Positions 46,372 through 55,533 of a DNA stretch of 59,118 nucleotides are shown here, one piece after another (position 1 is the first letter of the stretch; every line of letters begins with the position of its first letter). Source of the DNA: Iodidimonas nitroreducens (lineage in GTDB: Bacteria > Pseudomonadota > Alphaproteobacteria > Sphingomonadales > Rhodothalassiaceae); assembly GCA_000710935.1 (NCBI GenBank), contig BAYV01000028.1, positions 1 through 59,118 on the forward strand, given 5' to 3'. The notes under the pieces are model-generated. The model was given only the letters and a program-made list of their open reading frames with translations. It was not told where the DNA came from and did not search any database. A program made the translations under genes and the position numbers.

Positions 46372-46457
46372 CGTCATTCCGCACCCCGAGCCGGATCCAT
46401 CTCGTGAAGGGCTGAGGATGGGAAAGAGTGGACCCCGGGTCTCCGCCCGGGGTGACG
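46372..46457. repeat. Double-hairpin palindromic repeat, unit D
   Basis: A fourth copy, 86 bases, of the repeat found at 27.1-27.6 kb, more diverged on the left (CGTCATTCCGCACCCCGAGC) but keeping the GTGAAGGGC spacer, the right stem GACCCCGGG/CCCGGGG and TGACG. A run of eight Gs follows (46463-46470). It lies between the ADH-PAS gene and the ALDH gene on the same strand and may separate their transcripts. Confidence 0.78.
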
Positions 46458-46506
46458 AAAGAGGGGGGGGCCGGGATGACGATTAAAGATCAGGCCCCTA
46501 AACGCT

Positions 46507-47970
46507 TCATAAGCGCGTGCAGATATTGCGGATTTCCGAATAGAAATGAAGCGATGCGGCCCCGCCCTCGCGCCCGATGCCCGAAGCTTTCATCCCCCCA
46601 AAGGGCGTGCGCAGATCGCGGATCATCCAGCTATTCACCCACAAAGCCCCCACCCGGCGCCGGGATGCCACATGATGGGCGCGGCTCATATCCTTTGTCC
46701 AGATCGTACCCGCAAGGCCATAGGGGCTATCATTGGCCAGCGCGATGGCTTCATCGGCATCATCAAAAGGCATGATATGGGTGACCGGGCCGAAGACTTC
46801 TTCCTGCACGGGCACGCTTTTTTGCGCAAGACCGGTCCAGACCGTGGGCTCCACCCATGCCCCCCCATCAAAGGGGGCGGGCATATCCGGGATCACCCCG
46901 CCGGCATGGACCTCGGCCCCGGCATCGCGCGCCGCCTTGAAATAGCCCAGCACCTTGTCGCGATGGCCATGGCTGCTCAAGGGCCCTAAGCGGGTGGCTT
47001 TATCCATGGGATCACCCGGGGCGAAGCTTTTGGCGGCTTTGGTCATCGCCTCCACCGTGCGATCATAAATCGCCCGCTCCACATAAAGCCGTTCATTGCC
47101 CAGACAAATCTGCCCACAATTGAAAAAGGCGGCCATGGCTTCAGTGCGGATAGCGGCTTCAAAATCGCAATCGGCAAAGAGGATTCCGGCGTTCTTCCCC
47201 CCCAATTCAAGGGAAATATCCCGGATACCCACGGCGGCCGCCTTCATGATCGCTTCGCCGGTGCGGGTTTCGCCGGTGAAGGTGATGGCATCCACATCGG
47301 GATGGGCGGTGAGAAAGGCCCCCGCCGATCCCGGCCCAAAGCCATGCACCACATTATAAACCCCTTTGGGGATGCCTGCCGCCTTCATCACCTCACCCAA
47401 AAGGGCAGCGGTGGCAGGCGTTTCTTCCGAGGGCTTCACCACCACCGCATTGCCGCAGATCAGCGCCGGGGCGACTTTCCAGGTCATCAGGATGAAGGGC
47501 AAATTCCACGGACAAATCGCCGCCACCACCCCTTTCGGGGTGCGCTCGGCCACATTCATCGCCCGCCCGCCATCGGGGAGGCGGGTTTCAAAGCTTTCCA
47601 AAGGGGTCATCCGCCCCACTTCGGCAAAGGTTCGGAATTGTTCGGCAGCGCGGGGGATTTCCCCCATTTTCGTGGGCATCAGGGGCTTGCCGGTATCGGC
47701 CATTTCGGCGGCAACGAAATCATCGAGCCGGGCGATGACCCCATCTGCGACCTTATGCAAAAGGGCGGCCCTGTCTTCAACCGTACTATCGCCCCAGGGC
47801 CCGTTCATGGCGGCCCGCGCTGCGGCCACGGCATCGGCAACATCGGCTTCACCGGCTTCGCTGACGATCGCCACCTTTTCCCCGGTGGCGGGGTTGATAT
47901 CATCGAAATGGCGGGCGCTATCGCGATAATCGCCATCGATAAAATTCAAAATCCTGCGCAGATCGCTCAT
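46507..47970 (-). CDS. Aldehyde dehydrogenase (2-hydroxymuconic semialdehyde dehydrogenase-like)
   Basis: A 487-residue NAD(P)-dependent ALDH. The catalytic Cys is in FFNCGQICLGNERLYVE and the general-base Glu in ISLELGGKNA. The sequence GQICLGNERLYVE is like that of 2-hydroxymuconic semialdehyde dehydrogenases of aromatic meta-cleavage, but substrate is not proven. GAGGAG precedes ATG 47970. It is the last gene of the TonB-TRAP operon, 18 bases after the TRAP permease, so it may oxidise an aldehyde formed from the imported substrate. Confidence 0.9.
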   Translation of the reverse strand: MSDLRRILNFIDGDYRDSARHFDDINPATGEKVAIVSEAGEADVADAVAAARAAMNGPWGDSTVEDRAALLHKVADGVIARLDDFVAAEMADTGKPLMPTKMGEIPRAAEQFRTFAEVGRMTPLESFETRLPDGGRAMNVAERTPKGVVAAICPWNLPFILMTWKVAPALICGNAVVVKPSEETPATAALLGEVMKAAGIPKGVYNVVHGFGPGSAGAFLTAHPDVDAITFTGETRTGEAIMKAAAVGIRDISLELGGKNAGILFADCDFEAAIRTEAMAAFFNCGQICLGNERLYVERAIYDRTVEAMTKAAKSFAPGDPMDKATRLGPLSSHGHRDKVLGYFKAARDAGAEVHAGGVIPDMPAPFDGGAWVEPTVWTGLAQKSVPVQEEVFGPVTHIMPFDDADEAIALANDSPYGLAGTIWTKDMSRAHHVASRRRVGALWVNSWMIRDLRTPFGGMKASGIGREGGAASLHFYSEIRNICTRL

Positions 47971-47988
47971 CGGATATCTCCTCAAAAA

Positions 47989-49296
47989 TCACATCAGGCC
48001 CATCTGCCTTGGCAGCCATGTCACCAGAAACGGCAGGAAGGTGAGCAAAAGGATGCGCGCCAGATCGGCGATCAGAAAGGGGACAACGCCCCGGAAAATC
48101 AGTGGGATGGGCAGATTGGGCGCCATCCCGTGCAAAACGAAGATATTCATCCCGATGGGCGGGGTGATCATGCCAAGGCCCGAGACCATCACCAGCATCA
48201 CCCCCCACCAGATGGGATCATAACCCAAAAGATCGATCACCGGCAAAACGAAGGGCAAGGTGACCACCATCGCCGCCACCGATTCAAAGACCGCGCCCAA
48301 AGCGATATACATCAGATACAGCGCTAAAATAATCAGGATCGGGGCCACATCCAGCCCGCCGATCCACTGCACCACAATTTCCGGCAGGCCCGAGAGCGCC
48401 AGAAAATAGCTGAAGGAAAAAGCGCCGATGATCACCAGATAGATCATGCCGGAATTGATCGCGGTTTCCCGCGCCACCTGCACGATCACCGCCCGATCAA
48501 GGCTGCCGCGCACGAGACTGAGGATAAAGGCGGAGACCGCCCCCAAAGCCGCCGCTTCGGTCACGGTGACGATGCCGCCATAAATGCCCAAAGTCACCAA
48601 AAGCCCAAGCAGGATCACCGCGCGCGCCTGCTTCACCGCTGCCCAGCGTTCGCCCCATGAACTGCGACCCTGTGCGGGCACCTGATCAGGATAAAGGCGG
48701 GCATAAACCCCGATGGCGAGCAACTGAAACAAAACCGCTAAAATACCCGGCACAACAGCCGCCGCAAACATCGCCAGCACGAATTGTTCCGATAAAACCG
48801 CATAAATCACAATGATCAGGGAGGGGGGAATGATGATCCCCAAGGTACCCCCGGCAGCAATCGACCCCGCCGCAAAAGCCGGACGATAGCCATGCGCCAG
48901 CATCTGTGGCAGGGCCACGCGGGTCATGGTGGCCACCGTGGCGATGGATGATCCGCACACCGCACCAAAAGCCCCGCAGCCGCCAATGGTGGCGACCGCA
49001 AGCCCACCCTTTTTATGACCGATAAAAGCATTGACCAGATTATATAAATCCGCCGAAAGCCCGGAGATGGCGGCCAGACTGCCCATCAGCAAAAAAAGCG
49101 GGATGATCGCCAGATCAAGGCTTTTGAAGGCGCTGACGGCCTCGATACCGGGAATGGCCAAAGCCGGATCGATCCCCGCCAAAAGCGCAAATCCAACCAC
49201 CCCGGCAATGCCCATGGCCGGGCCGATGGGTACATGTAGGGCGATGAGCACAAACAGCAAAATCACCCCGAACAGGGCAATCAACAAAGGGGTCAT
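47989..49296 (-). CDS. dctM: TRAP transporter large permease (DctM)
   Basis: Membrane subunit of a sodium-dependent tripartite ATP-independent periplasmic transporter. The 435-residue protein has about twelve hydrophobic segments and the family sequences SLDLAIIPLFLLMG, GCGAFGAVCGSS, and GTLGIIIPPSLIIVIYAVLS. The start overlaps the small permease stop by four bases. The usual length of DctM is about 430, so it is complete. Confidence 0.95.
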   Translation of the reverse strand: MTPLLIALFGVILLFVLIALHVPIGPAMGIAGVVGFALLAGIDPALAIPGIEAVSAFKSLDLAIIPLFLLMGSLAAISGLSADLYNLVNAFIGHKKGGLAVATIGGCGAFGAVCGSSIATVATMTRVALPQMLAHGYRPAFAAGSIAAGGTLGIIIPPSLIIVIYAVLSEQFVLAMFAAAVVPGILAVLFQLLAIGVYARLYPDQVPAQGRSSWGERWAAVKQARAVILLGLLVTLGIYGGIVTVTEAAALGAVSAFILSLVRGSLDRAVIVQVARETAINSGMIYLVIIGAFSFSYFLALSGLPEIVVQWIGGLDVAPILIILALYLMYIALGAVFESVAAMVVTLPFVLPVIDLLGYDPIWWGVMLVMVSGLGMITPPIGMNIFVLHGMAPNLPIPLIFRGVVPFLIADLARILLLTFLPFLVTWLPRQMGLM

Positions 49297-49817
49297 GGCT
49301 GCGCCTTTTCGGGGTGGATCGCCTGTCCGATGCTGGCCAGACAACTGATGATCTGCACGATCAGGGTGATACCCAAAAGCCCGGTGGCCACAAAGGCCGA
49401 AGGCTGGCGGGGGATTTCCACGATGGGGCTGTATTGCACCCCCAGATCAAGGGCATAAAGCCCATAATGCCATGTGACCACGAAAACAAAGCCGGTGAGC
49501 ATGATCTGGCCAAAAGCATCAAACCATAAGGCAAAAGAGGGGCCAAGGCTTTGGCCCAAAAGGCGGATGGTGATATTCCCCCGGCGGGCCATCAGCAAGG
49601 GCATGAAACAGGTGAGGGTTACAGCGATCAACAGGCCATTCAGATCTTCAAGGCCATGAATGGGGGCACGCAAAAGCCAGCGCGACAAGGCATCGCCAGT
49701 GATCGCAAAGCCCTGCACCAGCAAAAGAACCAGCCCGATGATGGCCAAACCATCGGCACCGGTCTTTGCCGCCATTTCAGCCTTTTTAACCCAGCCCTGC
49801 ATGCGATCCAGCCTCAT
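49293..49817 (-). CDS. dctQ: TRAP transporter small permease (DctQ)
   Basis: A 174-residue four-helix membrane protein. The DctQ pattern is seen in GDALSRWLLRAPIHGLEDLN, LTCFMPLLMARRGNITI and the long last helix GLLGITLIVQIISCLASIG. It works with DctM to move substrate delivered by DctP. It overlaps both neighbours by four bases, showing tight coupling. Confidence 0.92.
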   Translation of the reverse strand: MRLDRMQGWVKKAEMAAKTGADGLAIIGLVLLLVQGFAITGDALSRWLLRAPIHGLEDLNGLLIAVTLTCFMPLLMARRGNITIRLLGQSLGPSFALWFDAFGQIMLTGFVFVVTWHYGLYALDLGVQYSPIVEIPRQPSAFVATGLLGITLIVQIISCLASIGQAIHPEKAQP

Positions 49818-50920
49818 AAAGGGGCCTTTTCAGCAGCCATGTCTTCAAGAATGCGGCTTAAGGCGCGCAGCAGATCGCGGCGATCCTGATCCGTGCCCTG
49901 CCATTGCTCTGCCATGGCCGTAAAGGCCGCCATCAGATGCGCACTTTCCGACGGGGATGGGCGATAAAATTGATGATCGGGGCTTTCTTTCACCCGGGCG
50001 ATGGCTTTATCGGCTTCCGCCATCATCGAAGCGGTCAGCGCCAGAGAAAAAGCCTCGCCGCTTTCCGACAGGATCGCCTCTTTCACCTTTGGCGGGAGGT
50101 CGCGAAATCGATCTTTGTTCATCACCACCGCCGATGGGGTAAAGCCCAATGCCTGGGTCATGTGGCTGCGGGTGGTCAATTCGATCCCAGTGGCTTTGGT
50201 ACCGTGCCAGGAAAATAAAACGCCATCGATCATCTTTCGGCTCAGGCTTTCCGCCACCTGTGTGGCGGTGATGCCGCCCACTGCCGTCGCCCCCATGGCT
50301 TCAACGATGCGGGCCTGCGCCGCATTGGCCACCCGGATCTTGCGATTGCTCAAGCCGCTCAGACCATCGAAATCATCCGCCATATGAAGATAATTGGCAG
50401 GCGAAACCGAAAGCCCCAAAACCGTTACATCATCGAGTCCGGGGAAAAAGCCGCGTTCATGAAGGCGCCAGAAGGCCCGGGTGAGGGCCATGGGATCATC
50501 GGATAAAAGGGGAATTTCCAAAAGCGATATCTCAGGAAAGCGCCCCGCCACATAGCCAAAGGGAAACCAGGTGATATCGGTGACCCCAGCCATCAGCAAG
50601 CGCAATTGCATCTCGCCATCATGGCCCAGCGCCCCCCCTGAAAAAAGCTGGATCTCGTATCCCATGGGCCCGATTTTTTCATTCACCCGCATCAACCATG
50701 GCACCATCGCATGACGCACATGCACCACCCGATCCGGCACGAAAATACCCAGCCGCAAAATTGTAGGCACGGCTTTTGACGGCTGTTCCTCGCTCCCACG
50801 ATCATCGAGCAGAGCGGCCGCCACAACAGGAGGCGACATGAAGAGGCGGGGGCTCATCACAAGGATGGCCCCAAACCCAAAAAGGGCAAGACAGATGAGG
50901 ACGCCTTTCAAAAAGCCCAT
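49814..50920 (-). CDS. dctP: TRAP transporter solute-binding protein (DctP family)
   Basis: A 368-residue periplasmic binding protein. An N-terminal hydrophobic segment (VLICLALFGFGAILVMS) serves as signal or anchor. The core has LRLGIFVPDRVVHVRHAMVP, GYEIQLFSGGALGHDGEMQL, SNRKIRVANAAQARIVEAMG and DGVLFSWHGTKAT. The conserved substrate-carboxylate Arg is likely the one in RKIRVAN. Similarity suggests binding of an organic acid or aromatic acid; the substrate cannot be named. Confidence 0.92.
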   Translation of the reverse strand: MGFLKGVLICLALFGFGAILVMSPRLFMSPPVVAAALLDDRGSEEQPSKAVPTILRLGIFVPDRVVHVRHAMVPWLMRVNEKIGPMGYEIQLFSGGALGHDGEMQLRLLMAGVTDITWFPFGYVAGRFPEISLLEIPLLSDDPMALTRAFWRLHERGFFPGLDDVTVLGLSVSPANYLHMADDFDGLSGLSNRKIRVANAAQARIVEAMGATAVGGITATQVAESLSRKMIDGVLFSWHGTKATGIELTTRSHMTQALGFTPSAVVMNKDRFRDLPPKVKEAILSESGEAFSLALTASMMAEADKAIARVKESPDHQFYRPSPSESAHLMAAFTAMAEQWQGTDQDRRDLLRALSRILEDMAAEKAPL

Positions 50921-50967
50921 CTCATGCCCCCAAATCCATCAAGCCCAAACCCATCAAGAACCGCCCA

Positions 50968-52194
50968 TCAGGCCGCACCCTGTGTGCGATCGGGCACATC
51001 ATAAATCGCCGTGCCGGGATGAAAATCAGACCAGACATACCAGAAAATCTTGTTGTAATGGGGAATGGGGGTCAAGGCTTTCCCGCGCAATTCGCCAGAC
51101 AAACAAACCCCATGCAAAGCCCAAAGGCTGCCGGTCTCGGCATCGGTCATCTGATCATTGGGGGCCAGCTTAAACGAGAGCACCCGGCCATCCACCTCGC
51201 GATCAAAAACTTGCGTGAAATCACCGCGATCATCTGAGACCACAAGCAGGGAGACATCGCCCAAGCGATCTTCGATCAGCTTTTCGCTTTTGCACAGATC
51301 AAGGGGATAGCTTTTGCTCACGCCCCCGGCTTCCACCCCTAAAACCATGGCTTTAAGGGGCAGGCGCTCATCTTTGTCATGCTGCAGGGGATAGACCATC
51401 ACCGGGCTTTTCGGATCGATCACATCGGCGCGGGCCAAAAGCTTCAGATAAAAAATATCGCGCCAGGCAATCGGCCGCATCCAGATCGGGCTATCGGGAT
51501 AGCGATCTTTCCAGGCTTTGAGGCTCATGGCCTGAGTGGTAATGGTTTTCAGCGGCAGGCTGCCATTAAGCGATCCATTCTGGATCTGGATCACCGAACA
51601 CTGGTTTGATTTATCATAAAACACCATATTATTGGCCAAAGCCGCGGTGATGGTGATATCGGGCTGCCGAAAGCGATCCGCCATCGCATACGACATCGAG
51701 CTATGCGCCAGAATGCAATGGGTCATGATGAAGGGATGATCCCCTTCGGGCTGATAAACGATATGAGGCCGCCGCGCCAATCGGGCGATGAAGCCCCAGG
51801 GCTTGCCGCCCTCATCGATCACCCCCACCACCTCTTCATTGGGGCCAAAACGCTTCAAAGCCTCATCCACCGAAATGAAGGTGGGTTTGCGAATAGGCCG
51901 GAACATCAGCTTGGTGTGCATGAAAAAGCCAAACACCAAAATGCCCGCATAAACCACAGCCGCCCCGATAAGGATGGGCGATAAAGCACCGCCATCCAAA
52001 GCCCCGAACAGGGCATAAAGCAAAAGCGCCGCCGAAAGCAAAAGCACCCAGAAGGATTTGCCGTAAATATAGCGCGCCCCGGATTCCGAAACGGCGATCT
52101 TGTTGGTGAGCATCAAAATGCCCAATGTTCCCGGCAAAATCGCCGCCGCGCATAAGATAACCGCCAATACGGCCAGCCCATCAGCCATTGTCAT
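50968..52194 (-). CDS. DUF3179 domain membrane protein
   Basis: A 408-residue protein. N-terminal hydrophobic segments at about 5-30, 48-66 and 72-92 place it in the inner membrane. The rest is the DUF3179 region, seen in HKDERLPLKAMVLGVEAGG and DFTQVFDREVDGRVLSF. A usual DUF3179 cysteine motif reads HCILAHSSMSY here. Start at ATG 52194 with GAGGACAC upstream. Function of DUF3179 is unknown; its place between a TonB receptor and a TRAP binding protein hints at a role in uptake or processing of the same compound. Confidence 0.85.
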   Translation of the reverse strand: MTMADGLAVLAVILCAAAILPGTLGILMLTNKIAVSESGARYIYGKSFWVLLLSAALLLYALFGALDGGALSPILIGAAVVYAGILVFGFFMHTKLMFRPIRKPTFISVDEALKRFGPNEEVVGVIDEGGKPWGFIARLARRPHIVYQPEGDHPFIMTHCILAHSSMSYAMADRFRQPDITITAALANNMVFYDKSNQCSVIQIQNGSLNGSLPLKTITTQAMSLKAWKDRYPDSPIWMRPIAWRDIFYLKLLARADVIDPKSPVMVYPLQHDKDERLPLKAMVLGVEAGGVSKSYPLDLCKSEKLIEDRLGDVSLLVVSDDRGDFTQVFDREVDGRVLSFKLAPNDQMTDAETGSLWALHGVCLSGELRGKALTPIPHYNKIFWYVWSDFHPGTAIYDVPDRTQGAA

Positions 52195-52240
52195 GATGTG
52201 TCCTCGTTTTTTTTATAATACCGATCAAAGATGCGAAGGG

Positions 52241-55192
52241 TCAGCCTTCAAATTTCAGGCGCACATAAAGCATCCGCTGTCTGGGATCATGAAGCTTTGA
52301 ATCAAAGCGGAAGGTTTCCCCCGGGATCACCGGCACTTCATTATCAAAGACATTCACCGCACCCACGGTGAGGGTGATGGCATCTTCGGCACTCAAAAGC
52401 CCATCGAGACGATATTGATATTGCACATCAAAAGTGGTTTCCGCATCGACCTGCACCAAAGACTGATCATCAAACACGCCATCAACGATCCGCGCCGTGA
52501 TATTCAGATTATGGTTCTTGTAAAACCAGTTGACCGGGAAATTCGCCCGCCATTCCGGGACCGAGCGGAAAGGATTGGTGCGATTGCGCGAACCGACGCC
52601 ATCAATCACCTCGCCCGAGCCAAAAGCCCCCAGATCGATATCGAAACTATTGATCCAGCTTACCACCGCCGAGGCATTGAGATCGCCAAAACGGCCCATT
52701 GCCAGATCATAGCTGACATTGAGATCCACCCCATCGGTTTCCAAAGACGCGCCATTGAAAAAGGCCCGCGAGACATCGATGATCGTGCCGCTGGCGGTTC
52801 TGGTGATGCGCGGATCATTGGCGATGCCATCATCAAGGCAATCATTGAAGGCAATCGCCTGATTATCTTCGAGCAGGATCACATCATCAACGTCATAATT
52901 CCAATAATCGACCGAAATGCGCACATTGCTGCGCGGCGGTTCGATCACGAAGCCGACATTGAAATTGGTCGATTCTTCGGGTGTGAGATCGGGATTGCCC
53001 ACCTTGCCAAAAGCGGTGTTGATCGGGCGGGTTTCTCCCCCCGCCACATTGATGGCATTATCGTTATTGGCATCACAGCTCAAGCCGCCGGGACCGGGCA
53101 GGAACGGATCATTCAGCCTTTGGGTGCCCGTCTCGAAAATAGCGGTTTGCGATACATTGGGAGCCCGAAATGAGGTGCCGAATGAGGCACGAAGCGCGGC
53201 CCAATCGGTGGCCTGCCAGCGGGCCGAAATCTTGGGATCGATGGTATCGCCGATCGCGCTGCCATAATCTTCATAGCGCACCGCCGCCGAAAGCTCGATC
53301 CGCGATGTCACCGGCAGGGAAATTTCGCCAAAAAAGCCATAAACATCGATATCCCCCGATCCATCAGGCGATGGCGGCTGGAAAAAACTGTCGCCGATTT
53401 CGAGCAGGCCATCATTATCAAGCAGGAATGTATTCTTGCGATAGCTGCCGCCAAAGGCCACCCCCACCGAACCACCGGGCAATTGCAGGCTTTCGATGGT
53501 GCCTGAAACAAAACCCTCGACCGTGGTCTGCTCGGCTTTGGTAAAGCGTTCGGAGGTGCGCATCACCGCATCTTCCAATGCCTGATCGGTTGGCCGATCA
53601 AAGATTTCGCTGGCAAAAGGATTGAGAAACTGCCCTTCAAAGCCGCGCAGGGTGCCGGCCAAAGCATCTTCGGTGAAACTGAACACCGTGGCGGCATTAT
53701 CGGTGAAGCTGACTTCATTCTCGCTTCGCTGATAATGCACTTCGCCAAACCAGTTATCGCTGAGATCAAAACGCAGCCCGGCCATCGCCCGCCATGTTTC
53801 GGAATCCACCTGCATCTGACCCGAACCATCGATCAGATTTTTCACCCGAAATTGGGCAAAAACCGCACGCGGGCTGCCATCGGGATTATGGAACACCGGA
53901 TTGATGCCCCCCAATTCCTCAACCGTGGGGATGAAGGGATTATTGGCAGGCACCAAAATGGCTTCAAACTGATTGGGCAAGGACGGCGAGGCATCCACCG
54001 TGGACCGATTATCGGCATAGTTGAATTCGGCGAAAAGCTCCAACCTGTCATTCAGCTTGTGCCGCGCTTCGGTGAAAAACAAAACGCGCCGCTCATCAGG
54101 AACGATGGAGAAATTTTCGGCAAAATTAAAGGCGCAAAAGCCCCGCACATCCGGACCCAGAACACCGACATTTGCGCCCACACCAATGCCTGCACGGGTA
54201 TCCGCTCCGGGGCCGATGATCTTCAGGCCCGAGGCATCGGGAAGCCCGGTTTGATCAAGACAGCGCGGATCAGGCACGGGGCCGGTGCCGGTTTGCCGAG
54301 AGGGCGGCGGCACCGCCAGCGATCCCGCAGGCTGACCGGGGGCGCCGGGGGCCTGAATGAAGCCGCCATTGCCATCGGAAATCGCCGGGAAAAAGGTGCC
54401 GGGCATCCCCTGGCCGGTATCGGTTTCAGGCGATAAGCGATTGGGGAAGAAATCGCGATCGATGCCGCGCAGATCCGTGCGATCGAAATAGGTGAAAAAA
54501 GCCGAGATATGGCTGCGATCATTCCCCGCCCCGAAGGCGGCATTGAGATTGATATCTTCCTGGCTGTTTTCGGTGGTGGTTTGATAGCGGCCTTCCAGTT
54601 CGAAGCCTTCAAAATTGCTGCGGGTGATGATATTCACCACCCCGGCCACGGCATCGGTGCCATAAAGGGCCGATGCGCCATCCTTCAGAATTTCCATGCG
54701 TTCGATCATATTCATCGGCAGGGAATTCACATCGACAAATTGCGAGCCATCATTGGCCACCGCCGCCGACCGGGTGATCCGCCGCCCATTGATCAGGGTC
54801 AGGGTAGAGCCAAGGCCAAGACCGCGCAGATTGAACTGCGCCGTGCCGAAGGTGAAATTCTGATTGGTGCGGTCGAAATTGAATTCTGAACCGGTATTCA
54901 CCGCCACATTCTTCACGATATCGGTGATATTGGTGGCCCCCTGCGCCCCCATATCCGACCGATCAATCACTTCCAGCGGTGAAGGGTTATTATAGCCTTC
55001 CCGGCGGATGAACGAGCCGGTGACCATGATTTCCTCAAGCTGGATGGCCTGATCATCCGTGCCCGTTGCGGGCGCTTGTGCTGCTGATTGGGATTGGGCA
55101 TAGGCCCGTTCGGTGGGGGCCATCAAACCTGCGGCCAAAGCCGCCGGTGCTGCCGCCATGAACAACCATGCCGTTGCTGATAACCGCTTCAT
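52241..55192 (-). CDS. TonB-dependent outer-membrane receptor
   Basis: A 983-residue outer-membrane receptor. A signal peptide (residues 1-33, ending near ERAYAQ) and a TonB-box-like EEIMVTGSF are followed by the plug with INGRRITR and LPMNMIERMEILKDGASALY. A long beta-barrel ends in LYVRLKFEG, close to the typical terminal aromatic/hydrophobic pattern. The barrel is rich in Asn/Gln, resembling CarO/OAR-type nutrient receptors of proteobacteria, not siderophore receptors. GGGGAGG precedes the start. It is the first gene of the operon leading to TRAP transporter and ALDH. Confidence 0.93.
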   Translation of the reverse strand: MKRLSATAWLFMAAAPAALAAGLMAPTERAYAQSQSAAQAPATGTDDQAIQLEEIMVTGSFIRREGYNNPSPLEVIDRSDMGAQGATNITDIVKNVAVNTGSEFNFDRTNQNFTFGTAQFNLRGLGLGSTLTLINGRRITRSAAVANDGSQFVDVNSLPMNMIERMEILKDGASALYGTDAVAGVVNIITRSNFEGFELEGRYQTTTENSQEDINLNAAFGAGNDRSHISAFFTYFDRTDLRGIDRDFFPNRLSPETDTGQGMPGTFFPAISDGNGGFIQAPGAPGQPAGSLAVPPPSRQTGTGPVPDPRCLDQTGLPDASGLKIIGPGADTRAGIGVGANVGVLGPDVRGFCAFNFAENFSIVPDERRVLFFTEARHKLNDRLELFAEFNYADNRSTVDASPSLPNQFEAILVPANNPFIPTVEELGGINPVFHNPDGSPRAVFAQFRVKNLIDGSGQMQVDSETWRAMAGLRFDLSDNWFGEVHYQRSENEVSFTDNAATVFSFTEDALAGTLRGFEGQFLNPFASEIFDRPTDQALEDAVMRTSERFTKAEQTTVEGFVSGTIESLQLPGGSVGVAFGGSYRKNTFLLDNDGLLEIGDSFFQPPSPDGSGDIDVYGFFGEISLPVTSRIELSAAVRYEDYGSAIGDTIDPKISARWQATDWAALRASFGTSFRAPNVSQTAIFETGTQRLNDPFLPGPGGLSCDANNDNAINVAGGETRPINTAFGKVGNPDLTPEESTNFNVGFVIEPPRSNVRISVDYWNYDVDDVILLEDNQAIAFNDCLDDGIANDPRITRTASGTIIDVSRAFFNGASLETDGVDLNVSYDLAMGRFGDLNASAVVSWINSFDIDLGAFGSGEVIDGVGSRNRTNPFRSVPEWRANFPVNWFYKNHNLNITARIVDGVFDDQSLVQVDAETTFDVQYQYRLDGLLSAEDAITLTVGAVNVFDNEVPVIPGETFRFDSKLHDPRQRMLYVRLKFEG

Positions 55193-55252
55193 CTCATTCC
55201 TCCCCTGATCGCCGCCCCTAATGTTTTTCTATTATGAGAGCGGAAAGCCACA

Positions 55253-55278
55253 TTGATAGTTGCACATTCAACGATAAA
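55253..55278. promoter_or_regulatory. Candidate MarR operator
   Basis: TTGATAGTTG and CAACGATAAA are inverted copies around CACATT, with GTTG/CAAC perfect and eight of ten positions matching. It is 60-85 bases upstream of the TonB receptor start. Sites of this shape are typical for MarR dimers controlling catabolic genes, so the adjacent MarR is the natural candidate binder. Confidence 0.5.
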
Positions 55279-55361
55279 CCCTACGCCAGAATTGTCAATT
55301 GCCCATTGTTGATTAGGTGCCCTTATCCTTAAAAAACTTTAATCTTCTATAAATAAACAGT

Positions 55362-55386
55362 ATTTTTCACACGGACTGTGAAAAAT
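55362..55386. promoter_or_regulatory. Perfect ten-base inverted repeat
   Basis: ATTTTTCACA and TGTGAAAAAT are perfect inverted copies separated by CGGAC. As it lies upstream of both divergent genes, an operator role is more likely than termination, although the T-rich arms could also form a hairpin. No specific regulator is implied by sequence alone. Confidence 0.55.
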
Positions 55387-55533
55387 CATGGAATTCTCAA
55401 CTGCCGGATAAAATTTTTCAGATAAACTGTTGCATCTGAAACGCACCAATCATTAAATTGAACATGATATTTTGGATAAAGCAGCTCTTGGCCCTTCTCT
55501 GGTCCGGGGCTTTGCACCTTCAATCCGGTTTAG

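Larger units (their letters stand above)
55193..55533. other. Shared control region of the TonB operon and marR
   Basis: A 341-base AT-rich region between divergent genes. It contains no supportable gene. Two palindromes are present and are listed separately. AT-rich stretches near 55320-55360 and 55440-55480 are possible promoter positions; no strong consensus pair stands out. Confidence 0.6.
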
